64,000 nt of DNA from an uncultured Sphingorhabdus sp. GTDB taxonomy: Bacteria; Pseudomonadota; Alphaproteobacteria; Sphingomonadales; Sphingomonadaceae. The translations under genes and the position numbers were made by a program. The notes under the pieces are model-generated. The model was not told where the DNA came from and ran no database searches. It saw only the letters and a program-made list of their open reading frames with translations. Location: the NCBI GenBank assembly GCA_947501885.1, contig CANMXN010000001.1, positions 372,001-436,000 of the forward strand. The letters run 5' to 3'. Positions 46,808 through 57,579 of the stretch are shown here, piece after piece; within the stretch, counting starts at the first letter, position 1; each line of letters starts with the position of its first letter.

Positions 46808-48040
46808 ATGACACAATATACATCATCCCTTCTTACCACTCTTCATGATCGCGGTTATATTCATCAAATAACCGATGAATCTGGTTTAGATGCGCTGGCT
46901 CAAAAAGAGATTATTCCTGGCTATATAGGCTTTGATGCGACGGCTTCTTCATTGCACGTCGGCAGCCTCGTGCAAATTATGATGCTACGGCGTTTGCAGC
47001 AATGCGGTCATAAACCCATAGTCATTATGGGCGGCGGCACGACAAAAATCGGTGATCCGACAGGCCGAGATGAGAGCCGTAAAATGCTGAGCGATGATGA
47101 GATTGATACCAATATTGCCTCTATTCGCAAAATATTTGAAAAATTCCTGATCTTTGGCGATGGTCCAACGGACGCAATAATGATCAATAATGATGATTGG
47201 CTTGGAAAACTTGATTATCTAACCTTTCTTAGAGATGTTGGGCCGCATTTTACCATTAATAGAATGCTCACATTTGATAGTGTCAAACTACGTCTTGAGC
47301 GTGAACAACCTATGACGTTCCTTGAATTTAACTATATGATTATGCAGGCTTACGACTTTTTAGAATTATCTCGCCGTTACGACTGCAAATTACAAATGGG
47401 CGGGTCAGATCAATGGGGCAATATTGTCAATGGCATGGAATTAGGCCGCCGTATGGAAGGCAAATCTCTATTTGGCTTAACCACCCCACTTATCACGCTT
47501 GCTGATGGCGGAAAAATGGGCAAAACAGCATCAGGCGCGGTTTGGCTCAATGAAGATAAATTGTCATCCTATGATTATTGGCAGTTTTGGCGCAATACGC
47601 AAGATGCTGATGTTGGTCGCTTCTTGCGCTTATTCACCGATATTGATTTAAATGAGATTGCTCGTTTGGAAGCCTTAGAAGGCGCGGAAATCAATCAAGC
47701 CAAGATAATACTTGCCAATGCAGCAACAGAAATGGCTCGCGGAAAAGAGGCCGCACACTCTGCTGAAAAAACTGCAAATGATACTTTTGCAAAAGGACAA
47801 AGCGGGGCTGATTTGCCTGAATATATCGTCGATAATGATGAAATAGCATTAATTGACGCTATGCAAGCATTAGGTTTCATCGCCTCAAAAGGTGAAGGCA
47901 AGCGCTTAATCAAAGGCGGCGGTGCGAAAATCAATGATATAGCCATTTCTGATGAAAAACATATTATTCAAAGAGATAATACGACAATAAAAATATCTGC
48001 TGGTAAGAAGAAACATGGAATCTTACTATTCAATAACTAA
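46808..48040 (+). CDS. tyrS: tyrosyl-tRNA synthetase
   Basis: A 410-residue class I synthetase that charges tRNA-Tyr. Class I signature: HVGS at residue 50 in [10 protein letters not shown]. The tyrosine-binding motifs are [12 protein letters not shown] and [12 protein letters not shown]. The KMSKS-type loop is KMGKT at 236-240. The C-terminal S4-like RNA-binding domain includes [11 protein letters not shown]. Length is normal. Monocistronic, divergent from the DOMON/DUF1343 pair. Confidence 0.98.
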   Translation: MTQYTSSLLTTLHDRGYIHQITDESGLDALAQKEIIPGYIGFDATASSLHVGSLVQIMMLRRLQQCGHKPIVIMGGGTTKIGDPTGRDESRKMLSDDEIDTNIASIRKIFEKFLIFGDGPTDAIMINNDDWLGKLDYLTFLRDVGPHFTINRMLTFDSVKLRLEREQPMTFLEFNYMIMQAYDFLELSRRYDCKLQMGGSDQWGNIVNGMELGRRMEGKSLFGLTTPLITLADGGKMGKTASGAVWLNEDKLSSYDYWQFWRNTQDADVGRFLRLFTDIDLNEIARLEALEGAEINQAKIILANAATEMARGKEAAHSAEKTANDTFAKGQSGADLPEYIVDNDEIALIDAMQALGFIASKGEGKRLIKGGGAKINDIAISDEKHIIQRDNTTIKISAGKKKHGILLFNN

Positions 48041-48112
48041 TATTACTAATATTTACCATTTTTTGAAACTTTGCTGCCATAGTGGATAGACTAAAAAAGT
48101 AGGTAGCAAAAT

Positions 48113-48448
48113 ATGCAAGTAATTAATAACCACAATAGTGCGGACCAACGAAGAGCTGCGCGGCATCGGACAGACTTTAATTCTATCACGGAAAGCAAAA
48201 AACACGGAGACTTACAGGTCCATGTGGTTAATATATCTGCACATGGTTTCATGATAGATGACAATGTATCTCTTCAACGCGGAGACCGCATCACTATAAG
48301 GTTACCCGAAGCGGGTCATGTTGAATCTTTGGTGCTTTGGGCTGTCGATAATCGTGCTGGATTACAATTTGAACGTGTCATCAGAATTCCAGAATTTTTG
48401 GCATTACTTGACAAGGTTGCCATAACAAATAGTCTTAAGTCTCAATAA
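48113..48448 (+). CDS. PilZ-domain protein
   Basis: A 111-residue single-domain PilZ protein. The N-terminal c-di-GMP-binding motif is DQRRAARHRTDF (RxxxR), and the second motif VNISAHGFMID corresponds to D/NxSxxG. So it should bind c-di-GMP and transmit the signal to a partner. Two c-di-GMP metabolic enzymes are in the window. Its stop is immediately next to the convergent recG stop with no spacer, so the two transcripts must overlap. Confidence 0.85.
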   Translation: MQVINNHNSADQRRAARHRTDFNSITESKKHGDLQVHVVNISAHGFMIDDNVSLQRGDRITIRLPEAGHVESLVLWAVDNRAGLQFERVIRIPEFLALLDKVAITNSLKSQ

Positions 48449-50515
48449 CTAACCGCTTCGCAATGTTGCAACGCCAGCATCGCGTTCAAATAAATAAAGC
48501 AATGTACGAGCGGCATTTCCGCGCACACCAGAAAGACCTCCATCTCTCTGGATTAATAATTTTGCATCATTTGCGGCCGTGCTGAGCAAAGCACGAACTT
48601 GAGTATCCGTTGCCACCTGAAAAGGAGAGCCACCTGATTGCCGGGTTCCTATCATCTCCCCTGCTCCGCGCAGGTTCAAATCTTCTTCGGCAATCTCAAA
48701 GCCATCATTACTTTTGCGCATAAGACTTAAGCGTTTGTGCGCCGTTTCGCTTAATTCTTCAGACCGTATCAATAGGCAGATTGATTTTTCACTGCCCCTG
48801 CCCACACGTCCACGCAATTGATGTAATTGGGCCAAACCAAAATGATCAGCAGCCTCCACAATCATCAAACTTGCATTGGGAACATCAACGCCCACTTCAA
48901 TAACTGTGGTGGCTACAAGTAATAATATCTCTTTATTGATAAAAGATTCCATCACTTTGTCTTTGTCTTGGTTTTTCATGCGGCCATGAACAATAGCAAT
49001 TTTATTACCAAAATGCTTTTGCAACATCTCTGCTCTCACTTCTGCTGCCGCCAATCCCGAATTTCCACTCTCTTCTATCAATGGACAAACCCAAAATGCC
49101 TGTTTGCCAGAAGAAAGATGGCGCTCTAGCCCTTTAATAATCTCATCGATACGATTTTCAGAAATCACTCTAGTTTCAATAGGCGTTCGCCCTGGCGGTA
49201 ATTCATCAAGCTGTGAAACATCCATCTCGCCATAACAAGCCAATGCAAGCGTCCTTGGGATAGGCGTTGCTGTCATAACCAAAAGATGGGGAACACCCCT
49301 ACCCTTTTTGGTGAGCATTAAGCGCTGACTAACGCCAAATTTATGTTGTTCATCGATAACCGCAACTGCCAGATTTTTATAAGTAACCGCCTCTTGAAAA
49401 ATCGCATGAGTACCAATGATAATATCAATGGAACCATCTGCTAATCCCATTAATGTTGCTTCACGAACTTTGCCTTTATCGCGGCCTGTCAAAATGGCAA
49501 TATTGACAGGCAATGGTGCTAACATTTGCTGTAAATTGGCATAATGCTGCCGCGTTAATATTTCCGTTGGGGCCAGAAAAGCGGCCTGCGCGCCCGATTC
49601 CACGCATCGCAACAAAGTCATCAGCGCAACGATAGTTTTTCCCGAACCAACATCTCCTTGCAAAAGCCGCAGCATGGGTCGCGATTGTCGCAAATCGCCT
49701 TCTATCTCAGCAATTGTGCGCTTTTGTGCTCCCGTCATTTCAAACGGAAGTTTTAATGCATCAATAAGCCGTCCATCTCCATGAATTTGCATACATTTGC
49801 GTCTATCCATATCAGCACGCACCAATTGCATAGTGATTTGATTGGCGAGCAATTCATCATAGGCCAGCCTATCATGGGCATTTTCATCAGCTTTATCATG
49901 AATGGACCTCAGAGCATCTTGCCAATCGGCCCAACCATATTTTTCTATAACAGAAGGCTCAATCCATTCATCAAGTTTTGGCATCACGGCCATAGCCTCG
50001 CTCACCATTTGACCTATGCGGCCATTGGTAACACCTTCTGACAAGGGGTAAATTGGTTCTACTTGCGGCGGGGCAGTATCTTTAGAATCAGTAATAGGAT
50101 TGATATGGTCTGGATGAACAATTTGCAGCTCATCCCCATATTGTTCTAGTTTGCCTGAAACTATTCGCTCTGATTCCATTGGAAGCTGTTTTTTAGCCCA
50201 TCCTGCATTGCGGCCAAAAAATATCATACTTACCACATCGCCATTTTTATCCTGCCCTATAATCCGCAGTGGGCTGCGATGGCTATGACCAGAACGCATA
50301 TCAACAACAGTAATTTTGATAATAATATTGTGCCCAACATCGCTTATATCAAGCGTTTCACGATATTGACGATACACATAATTATGCGGAAAATGATAGA
50401 GCATGTCTTTAACTCGCGATAGTTTTAGACGCTCTAATGGCTTGCTCAATCGTGGGCCAACACCTTTTAAAGATTGCACTTCAGAAAATAGAGGATTGAG
50501 AATATCGGGCCGCAT
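48449..50515 (-). CDS. recG: ATP-dependent DNA helicase RecG
   Basis: A 688-residue RecG that remodels stalled forks and Holliday junctions. The N-terminal wedge/OB domain includes SLKGVGPRLSKPLERL. Helicase motifs: Walker A LLQGDVGSGKTIVALMTLL, motif II VIDEQHKFGVSQR, motif III MTATPIPRTLAL and motif VI QLRGRVGRGSEKS; the C-terminal DLNLRGAGEMIGTRQSG (TRG) follows. Divergent from sdhE, with a 63-bp gap. Confidence 0.98.
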   Translation of the reverse strand: MRPDILNPLFSEVQSLKGVGPRLSKPLERLKLSRVKDMLYHFPHNYVYRQYRETLDISDVGHNIIIKITVVDMRSGHSHRSPLRIIGQDKNGDVVSMIFFGRNAGWAKKQLPMESERIVSGKLEQYGDELQIVHPDHINPITDSKDTAPPQVEPIYPLSEGVTNGRIGQMVSEAMAVMPKLDEWIEPSVIEKYGWADWQDALRSIHDKADENAHDRLAYDELLANQITMQLVRADMDRRKCMQIHGDGRLIDALKLPFEMTGAQKRTIAEIEGDLRQSRPMLRLLQGDVGSGKTIVALMTLLRCVESGAQAAFLAPTEILTRQHYANLQQMLAPLPVNIAILTGRDKGKVREATLMGLADGSIDIIIGTHAIFQEAVTYKNLAVAVIDEQHKFGVSQRLMLTKKGRGVPHLLVMTATPIPRTLALACYGEMDVSQLDELPPGRTPIETRVISENRIDEIIKGLERHLSSGKQAFWVCPLIEESGNSGLAAAEVRAEMLQKHFGNKIAIVHGRMKNQDKDKVMESFINKEILLLVATTVIEVGVDVPNASLMIVEAADHFGLAQLHQLRGRVGRGSEKSICLLIRSEELSETAHKRLSLMRKSNDGFEIAEEDLNLRGAGEMIGTRQSGGSPFQVATDTQVRALLSTAANDAKLLIQRDGGLSGVRGNAARTLLYLFERDAGVATLRSG

Positions 50516-50578
50516 GACTATCGCACCATATATCGGCTTTTCACACTATTCCAGTGGGCAATTATAAAAGGACATAAA

Positions 50579-50863
50579 ATGATCGACGATGCTTATCTTC
50601 GTAAAATCCATTTTAGAGCATGGCACAGAGGAACAAGAGAGGCCGATGCCATGATTGGCGGATATTTTGATAACCATGGCCATTCTTGGAATGAAGAAGA
50701 AATGCAATGGTTTGAAACGCTTCTTAATGAACAAGACATCGACATTATGGGATGGGCTATGGGCACGATAGAAGTACCGCAAGCTTTTCAAGGCCCTATG
50801 ATGGATACATTAAAGCAGCTAGATTTTATCAGCGTTGCCGATGGTATTGAGGATATGGATTAA
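50579..50863 (+). CDS. sdhE: FAD assembly factor SdhE (succinate dehydrogenase assembly factor 2)
   Basis: A 94-residue SdhE/SDHAF2 protein with the RGTREADAMIGGYF motif (RGxxE is required for helping FAD attach covalently to the flavoprotein of succinate dehydrogenase) and the WFETLLNEQDIDIMGW helix. The sdh genes are not in the window. It lies 8 nt before mfd and is probably co-transcribed with it, a common order in alphaproteobacteria. Confidence 0.93.
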   Translation: MIDDAYLRKIHFRAWHRGTREADAMIGGYFDNHGHSWNEEEMQWFETLLNEQDIDIMGWAMGTIEVPQAFQGPMMDTLKQLDFISVADGIEDMD

Positions 50864-50871
50864 TATAAACC

Positions 50872-53800
50872 GTGGCAAAACCAAGTAACGAAATTCACAA
50901 TATCATCAACAGCACAACCCCTCTCACATTATCGGGCGTTGCAGCTGGATTTATCCCTCTATTATTGGCTGATATGGCCCGTGCCGCCAAAGGGCGAGCG
51001 ATATTTATTGCGCCAGATGAAACCATGATGCGCTCGCTAGCAGAAACCGTACCCTATTTTGCAAAAGAAGTCGAAGTTATACAATTTCCAGCATGGGATT
51101 GTTTGCCCTATGACCGCGCATCACCATCGCTAGCCATCACATCAGAGCGAATGGCCACCTTACAGGCCCTACAGCAACCTTTTAAAAATTCGCAATTATT
51201 GGTTACAACAATCGGCGCCATTATTCAAAAAACAATATCTCCTTTTCGGGTACGGCAAACGGGCGAAGTTCTCAAAATAGGGCATAATATATCGCGCGAA
51301 CGTATTGCCGCTTTATTACAGGCCAATGGATATTTTCGCGTAGATACGGTCTCTGAACCTGGCGAATTTGCAATGCGCGGTAGCCTCGTGGATTTATATC
51401 CTTCAGGCCTTGATCATGGTATTAGGCTTGATTTTTTCGGTGATGAACTGGAAACTATAAGAAAATTCAATGCAGCAACCCAGCGTACAACTGGCAAAAT
51501 GGACCGGCTTGATCTCTATCCTGCTGTTGAAACCTGCTTGGATGATGATGCTATTAAACGATTCCGTACCGCATATCGAGAGAGGCATGGCGCTTATGCG
51601 ACCAGTGATCCTCTTTATCAGGCCATATCCGAAGGACGCCGCCTTGCTGGAATGGATCATTGGCTTCCACTCCTCGAAGATAAAATGGTGCCACTATTTG
51701 ATCATTTCCATAATGATGATATTATTATACGCGATAAAGCAGGCAATGCAGCGGCGCAGCAACGATTTGATGCCATAGAAGATTATTACCAAAACCGTAT
51801 AAGGGTCGAAACAAAAGAAATTGGCAGTTATCGTCCGCTAGAGCCTGAAAAATTATATCTTAACAGTGACGAATTGGATAATATTTATAACAGCTACCCT
51901 GTCCATCTTAGTAGCAATTTTGATGAACCAGAAGGCCCTAATATATTATCTTTTGATATAAAATCTGGTCGTGATTTCGCTCCCGAACGAGCGCAAAAAA
52001 CGGCGGTCTATAAAAGCGTTAATGAACATATAAACACGCTCAAAAAGTCTAAAGTCAAAACCATCATCGCCAATTATACAGACGGCGCACAGAGCCGCAT
52101 GCAGAAATTATTAAGTGATGGTGATGAAGGTAATTTTGTTCCTGCCAAAAATTGGAATGAAGCGCAGGCCATAGCCGCTAAAGGCGCAACGGCAATGATC
52201 GTGCTCGCGCTAGATCATGGTTTTAGCACTGAGCACATCAGCTTGATTACCGAACAAGATATTTTGGGTGACCGCTTGGTCCGCCGCCGAAAAAACCGCA
52301 AAAGTGCTGATGCCTTTATGGAAGAATTAGCAACGCTAGCCGTTGGTGATCTGATTGTCCATTTGGACCATGGAATTGGCCGCTACCAGGGTCTTGCAAC
52401 AATTGAAGTGGGCAAAAGCCCGCATGACTGTGTGTTTTTGACCTATGCAGGTGGTGACAAATTATTTGTTCCTGTTGAAAATATTGATGTTTTGAGCCGT
52501 TATGGTGCATCTGGCGATGCGATCACGCTTGATAGATTGGGCGGCGAGGCTTGGCAGCGGCGCAAATCAAAACTCAAAGAACGCATCAAAGCCATAGCAT
52601 ATGAGTTGATGAAAACCGCCGCTATTCGGGCATTAAGGTCTGGGCAAGCCGCCGATATTGATCCCAATGCTTATGCTGAATTTATCAACCGTTTTCCTTA
52701 TCAAGAAACGGAAGATCAAGATCGCGTCATACAGGAAGTCATTGCTGATTTAACGTCAGGCAAACCAATGGACCGCTTAGTTTGCGGTGACGTTGGCTAT
52801 GGCAAGACAGAGGTTGCCTTGCGCGCAGCCTTTGTTGCGGCGCTATCTGGAATGCAAGTGGCTGTTATAGCACCCACTACATTATTGGCCCGCCAGCATT
52901 ATAATAATTTTATAGAACGTTTTAGAGATTTGCCCGTTAATATTGGGCGGTTATCACGCCTAGTATCAACAAAAGAGGCCAGCAAAACGAAAGCAGGTCT
53001 ATCCGATGGAACAATAGACATAGTTATCGGCACTCATGCTTTATTGGCGAAGACAATTAATTTCAAACGCCTTGGCTTGGTCATCGTTGATGAAGAACAG
53101 CGCTTTGGCGTTACGCATAAAGAACGTCTTAAAGCCCTGAAAGCTGATGTACATATGCTCACCCTCACGGCAACACCGATACCGCGCACATTGCAGATGG
53201 CTATGAGCGGGCTTCGTGAATTATCGATCATTCAAACGCCCCCCGTTGATAGGCTAGCCATCAGAACATATGTCATGCCTTGGGATGGTGTTGTCATCAA
53301 AGAAGCCTTATTGCGCGAGCATTATCGCGGTGGACAAAGCTTTTTTGTCGTTCCCAGAATTGCTGATCTGACTGATATTGAAGAATATTTACGCACAGAA
53401 ATCCCAGAGGTTAAATATATATCAGCCCATGGCCAAATGGCCCCTGGAGATATTGAAGACCGTATGAATGCCTTTTACGACAAAAAATATGATGTGCTGT
53501 TATCAACCACCATTGTTGAAAGCGGGTTGGATATAGCCAGCGCCAATACTATGATCATTCATCGTGCAGATCGCTTTGGTCTTGCACAATTATATCAATT
53601 GCGCGGCCGTGTTGGACGATCAAAAATTCGCGCCTATGCTTATTTAACCACAAAAGACGATAGGGTTTTAACGGAAACAGCCGAAAAACGATTAAAAGTC
53701 TTGGGTGATTTGGACAATTTGGGAGGCGGTTTTCAACTCGCTAGCCATGATTTGGACATCAGAGGCGCAGGCAATTTGGTGGGTGATGAGCAATCAGGTC

Positions 53801-54360
53801 ACATCAAAGAGGTCGGCTTTGAACTATACCAATCTATGCTAGAAGATGCGATTTTAGAAGCCAGAGCTGCCGATCAAGGGCTGGCAAAGGCGCAATCTAG
53901 CTTTAGTCCACAAATAACCATTGATGCGCCTATTTTAATTCCTGAGGATTATGTCCCTGACTTACCTGTTCGTATGGGACTCTATAGGCGTCTCAATACA
54001 TTGCAAAATAAGGATGAATTAGAATCATTTGCAGCAGAATTAACCGATCGTTTTGGTGAATTGCCAGAACCCACATCCAACTTAATTACATTGATAGAGA
54101 TTAAACAAAATGCGCTAAAGGCTAGTGTCAGTAAAATTGAAATTGGTGCGCGCGGCGCATTGGTAAGTTTCCATAATGATACACCACCCGATATTAATGG
54201 CCTTCTAACCTATGTACAAAAACTAGGTCAGATCGCTAAATTACGCCCCGATAATAAGCTTGTTATTACACGTGTTTGGCAAGACCCTAAGAGCCGTCTC
54301 AATGGATGTTTACAGCTTTCTAAAGGATTATTGTCAGCGAATAGAAGTCAATCTGTTTAA
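50872..54360 (+). CDS. mfd: transcription-repair coupling factor
   Basis: A 1162-residue Mfd, which removes stalled RNA polymerase at lesions and recruits UvrA. UvrB-like N-terminal domains (FPAWDCLPYDRASPS, then LVDLYPSGLDHGIRLDFFGDELETIR) are followed by the RNA-polymerase-interaction domain (GDLIVHLDHGIGRYQGLATI) and the helicase (Walker A VCGDVGYGKTEVALRAAF, VIVDEEQRFGVTHKERL, TATPIPRTLQMA, YQLRGRVGRS), with a C-terminal TRCF domain. GTG start at 50872. Full length. Confidence 0.98.
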   Translation: MAKPSNEIHNIINSTTPLTLSGVAAGFIPLLLADMARAAKGRAIFIAPDETMMRSLAETVPYFAKEVEVIQFPAWDCLPYDRASPSLAITSERMATLQALQQPFKNSQLLVTTIGAIIQKTISPFRVRQTGEVLKIGHNISRERIAALLQANGYFRVDTVSEPGEFAMRGSLVDLYPSGLDHGIRLDFFGDELETIRKFNAATQRTTGKMDRLDLYPAVETCLDDDAIKRFRTAYRERHGAYATSDPLYQAISEGRRLAGMDHWLPLLEDKMVPLFDHFHNDDIIIRDKAGNAAAQQRFDAIEDYYQNRIRVETKEIGSYRPLEPEKLYLNSDELDNIYNSYPVHLSSNFDEPEGPNILSFDIKSGRDFAPERAQKTAVYKSVNEHINTLKKSKVKTIIANYTDGAQSRMQKLLSDGDEGNFVPAKNWNEAQAIAAKGATAMIVLALDHGFSTEHISLITEQDILGDRLVRRRKNRKSADAFMEELATLAVGDLIVHLDHGIGRYQGLATIEVGKSPHDCVFLTYAGGDKLFVPVENIDVLSRYGASGDAITLDRLGGEAWQRRKSKLKERIKAIAYELMKTAAIRALRSGQAADIDPNAYAEFINRFPYQETEDQDRVIQEVIADLTSGKPMDRLVCGDVGYGKTEVALRAAFVAALSGMQVAVIAPTTLLARQHYNNFIERFRDLPVNIGRLSRLVSTKEASKTKAGLSDGTIDIVIGTHALLAKTINFKRLGLVIVDEEQRFGVTHKERLKALKADVHMLTLTATPIPRTLQMAMSGLRELSIIQTPPVDRLAIRTYVMPWDGVVIKEALLREHYRGGQSFFVVPRIADLTDIEEYLRTEIPEVKYISAHGQMAPGDIEDRMNAFYDKKYDVLLSTTIVESGLDIASANTMIIHRADRFGLAQLYQLRGRVGRSKIRAYAYLTTKDDRVLTETAEKRLKVLGDLDNLGGGFQLASHDLDIRGAGNLVGDEQSGHIKEVGFELYQSMLEDAILEARAADQGLAKAQSSFSPQITIDAPILIPEDYVPDLPVRMGLYRRLNTLQNKDELESFAAELTDRFGELPEPTSNLITLIEIKQNALKASVSKIEIGARGALVSFHNDTPPDINGLLTYVQKLGQIAKLRPDNKLVITRVWQDPKSRLNGCLQLSKGLLSANRSQSV

Positions 54361-54411
54361 AAATCAAACTATAGCTGACACAGTCTTAACACTGATCAAT
54401 ATCTGCCAAAT

Positions 54412-56448
54412 TCAATTGCTTCGCAATGCAAATTTTTCAAACTTCACTGTAGAAAGTGGCTTAGAACCAAAATACCCTTGATAAATATGACATTTCTCTG
54501 TGCTCAACAAATCAAGAACATCTCTAGTCTCAACGCCTTCAGCAATAATTTTAGCATTAACTGCTTTACCCATAGCAATGATTGAACGCAGGACCGTTAA
54601 ATCTTTTTCAGAGCGTAAAATATTGCGAATAATTGCTTTATCTAATTTCAAATAATCAATTGGTAATTCTGTTATATAGGCCAAGCTACTATATCCTGTG
54701 CCGAAATCATCAATAGCTATTTTTATACCTTTTTCTTTTATCCTTAACAATGAATTACTAGCAATATCTATATCTGTTATAAGATTCTCTTCGGTCAATT
54801 CTATTGTTAAATTATGTGGGTTAAAGCCGCTATCTTGAACCTGCTTAATAAATTCATCTGTGAAGTTTTGGGCTTGTGTTTGCGAAGGTGTAACATTGAT
54901 AGAAAGCCTTAGATCATCAAGTGCGACAGGCCATTTAGAGCATATATTCAACGCTAAGTTTTGAATATGCTGCGATATTATATCACGGTAATCACAGCGA
55001 TCCGCCACAGAGAATAAAATATCAGCGCCTAATTTTCCTAACCTAGGGTGATCCCATCTAGCCAAAGCTTCTGCACCCATTAAACGACCATCATTTATGT
55101 CGAATTGCGGTTGCAAAACCAACTGAATTTGATCTTGTTCGACGGCTTGACGCATTTCTTGTTCAATATTTGCATCATATTGCGCATGATGCAATTGCGG
55201 TTCATCAGCACGAATAATCAATTGATTGGGGTTTAGCATACCGTCAGAAAGTGCGAGGCTAGAACGCCGAAGAGCCGAAATGCCATCCTCTTGTTCATGA
55301 GCAATATTGAGAACCGCTCTCACCGAAATATGAAATTTTTCATCATTAATATCATATTCTTGCGTCAGTTTATCTATAACCTTCTCTGCAATATTTTGTA
55401 ATTGCTCCCAATCATTTTTAGAATGTGAAACATATATAAATTCTCTACCCGAGATACGCGCTAAAAAATGTTTTTGCTTTGTTTCTTCTGTGAATATTGA
55501 GCAAATCCTATCGGCTGCTTGTTGTATCAAGACATTGCCATAGGTACGGCCAAATCTTTTATTAATATCTTCCAATTGCCGTAAACCAAAAAGGATAATA
55601 TTGAGAGGCCCGTCCTCACTTTTTCGCCAATTAAAGAGATGGTTTCTTGCGAAGCTTCCGCTTCTTACACCCGTTAAAATATCATAAGAACGCCAAGATT
55701 TATATTCTGATACTTCTTCCAAATAACCACGGATAACAATATCATCGCGTTCAATATGGTGAATATAATTACGATCACCAATGCTCAACGGAAAAGCGCT
55801 TTGTTCATCACCTATATTGATTCTGCGGAAAGCAGAAATTGCCAACCTTCTATGATATTGTGATAAATATCGTAGCAATTGTGTTTTTGGATATAGAGAT
55901 TGTATATGCTTTTGCTGACTTTTTGAGAAATTGTGATCAATCGCTTGTGATATACTCGGCCCCGCCTCAAATATATGACTATCTCTTTTAAACGTCCAAC
56001 TATTATTAATCGTTCTACTTTGTCGTTCCTCAATGACATTTGAAGACCCGCTGCTTTGTAACCTTTCAACTATAATCAGAGCACTCTGCAAATTTGCACA
56101 CCAATAGTCATTGGAACCATTAGCCTCAATAATATGGGTAGCACCAATTTTATTAGCAGTCGCAATCATATCTTCATTATCGCTATGAAGTATTGCGATA
56201 AGAGCAAAGCCGTTGGTTTCAATAAAATTGCTTAGCTCATATATTTCTTTGAAAGCTTCATCATCAATATTACGTAGGTCAATGACAGCTATTGATGTTG
56301 CAGCACCGATAAACCGTGATACCAAATTATCGCTGCGACGAGCCGCAATAACGCCCCATTGTAACGATTTTACCTTTGCTGCTAGCCCATCTCTATCTTG
56401 TGCAGATAATAAGAATATTCTCTTATGGACTTCATCATTATTGAACAT
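54412..56448 (-). CDS. EAL-domain c-di-GMP phosphodiesterase with degenerate GGDEF domain
   Basis: A 678-residue cytoplasmic protein. Residues about 1-120 resemble a receiver-like domain without the phospho-acceptor Asp pattern. A PAS-like linker region follows. The GGDEF domain has SGREF (333-337) in place of GGDEF, so diguanylate cyclase activity is unlikely. The EAL domain has intact EAL (460-462) and DDFGTGYSSLAYI motifs, consistent with phosphodiesterase activity. It is convergent with mfd (51 bp) and divergent from moaA. Compare the other c-di-GMP protein at 3417-5327, where both active sites are intact. Confidence 0.88.
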   Translation of the reverse strand: MFNNDEVHKRIFLLSAQDRDGLAAKVKSLQWGVIAARRSDNLVSRFIGAATSIAVIDLRNIDDEAFKEIYELSNFIETNGFALIAILHSDNEDMIATANKIGATHIIEANGSNDYWCANLQSALIIVERLQSSGSSNVIEERQSRTINNSWTFKRDSHIFEAGPSISQAIDHNFSKSQQKHIQSLYPKTQLLRYLSQYHRRLAISAFRRINIGDEQSAFPLSIGDRNYIHHIERDDIVIRGYLEEVSEYKSWRSYDILTGVRSGSFARNHLFNWRKSEDGPLNIILFGLRQLEDINKRFGRTYGNVLIQQAADRICSIFTEETKQKHFLARISGREFIYVSHSKNDWEQLQNIAEKVIDKLTQEYDINDEKFHISVRAVLNIAHEQEDGISALRRSSLALSDGMLNPNQLIIRADEPQLHHAQYDANIEQEMRQAVEQDQIQLVLQPQFDINDGRLMGAEALARWDHPRLGKLGADILFSVADRCDYRDIISQHIQNLALNICSKWPVALDDLRLSINVTPSQTQAQNFTDEFIKQVQDSGFNPHNLTIELTEENLITDIDIASNSLLRIKEKGIKIAIDDFGTGYSSLAYITELPIDYLKLDKAIIRNILRSEKDLTVLRSIIAMGKAVNAKIIAEGVETRDVLDLLSTEKCHIYQGYFGSKPLSTVKFEKFALRSN

Positions 56449-56592
56449 ATTTTAATCTTATCTCATCCGCGTGATAAAGCAACAAAAGCTATATCTTCAA
56501 TATGATTAATATTTCCCCCTCTCTGGAATATAGTCACATTCACTCATAAATTTATCTATAGTCATCAGGGGTAAATGGTTTAAGGTAGTTCT

Positions 56593-57579
56593 ATGTTTGA
56601 TAGCTTTGGCAGAAAAATTGAATATTTAAGGATATCTGTTACCGATAGGTGCAATTTTCGTTGCCAATATTGCATGCCTGAAAACAGCAAGTTCATGGCA
56701 AAAAGTAAAGTCTTAGATTATACAGAAATATCATTATTAGCAGATCGCTTCATTCATCACGGCATAAAAAAAATACGTCTAACTGGTGGAGAGCCTCTTG
56801 TTCGGCGCGATATTGATATATTAATCGCGCAATTGGGCAAACATGTTAAATCAGGGAGGTTGGATGAATTAACGCTAACCACCAATGGCAGCACTTTGCA
56901 TAAGCATAGTTTGATACTGGTGCAAAATGGAGTTAAGCGCATTAATGTCAGTATTGACAGTCTAAACCCCAATAAGTTCAAACAAATCACAAGAGGTGGC
57001 GACCTTAATATAGTGTTAGAAGGTATCAAAACTGCAAAGAAGTTAGGGTTAGAGATTAAGATCAACATGGTGGCTCTAAAGGGGCAAAACCAAGATGAAA
57101 TCATAGATATGGCACATTATTGTTCCGAGCATGATTATGGCCTATCTCTTATTGAAACTATGCCGCTTGGCAATGATATATTACGCCGTGAAGATAATTA
57201 TATAGCATTAGATACATTCACAGCGCCGCTTACAAATATATATGACATGGAAGCGATAAATTATAAAAGTTCAGGGCCTGCACAATATCATTACATCAAA
57301 GATTTAAATTTAAGGCTGGGATTAATTACCCCGCTTAGTAAGAATTTTTGTAATGATTGCAATCGGTTGCGTATTACGACAGATGGAAAATTATATATGT
57401 GCTTAGGGTCTGATTTATATATTGATTTTAAAGAAGCGATTCGACAGGGCGGGACAAAGAAAGTTGATAGCTTGTTGCAAAAGGCATTGAAATTAAAACC
57501 TGAAAAACATTATTTTGAGGAACAAATGACAGATAATAGTCAATCAGTAAGCAGACATATGAATGTGACTGGCGGATGA
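56593..57579 (+). CDS. moaA: GTP 3',8-cyclase (molybdenum cofactor biosynthesis protein A)
   Basis: A 328-residue radical-SAM enzyme that starts molybdopterin synthesis. The N-terminal cluster motif is CNFRCQYC (Cys-x3-Cys-x2-Cys), with RLTGGEPLVRRDI (SAM-binding). The second Fe-S site is FCNDCNRLRITTDGKLYMCL near the C terminus, and the protein ends in the functional Gly-Gly pair. Complete. The next gene overlaps by 4 nt (ATGA). No other moa or moe genes are in the window. Confidence 0.97.
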   Translation: MFDSFGRKIEYLRISVTDRCNFRCQYCMPENSKFMAKSKVLDYTEISLLADRFIHHGIKKIRLTGGEPLVRRDIDILIAQLGKHVKSGRLDELTLTTNGSTLHKHSLILVQNGVKRINVSIDSLNPNKFKQITRGGDLNIVLEGIKTAKKLGLEIKINMVALKGQNQDEIIDMAHYCSEHDYGLSLIETMPLGNDILRREDNYIALDTFTAPLTNIYDMEAINYKSSGPAQYHYIKDLNLRLGLITPLSKNFCNDCNRLRITTDGKLYMCLGSDLYIDFKEAIRQGGTKKVDSLLQKALKLKPEKHYFEEQMTDNSQSVSRHMNVTGG

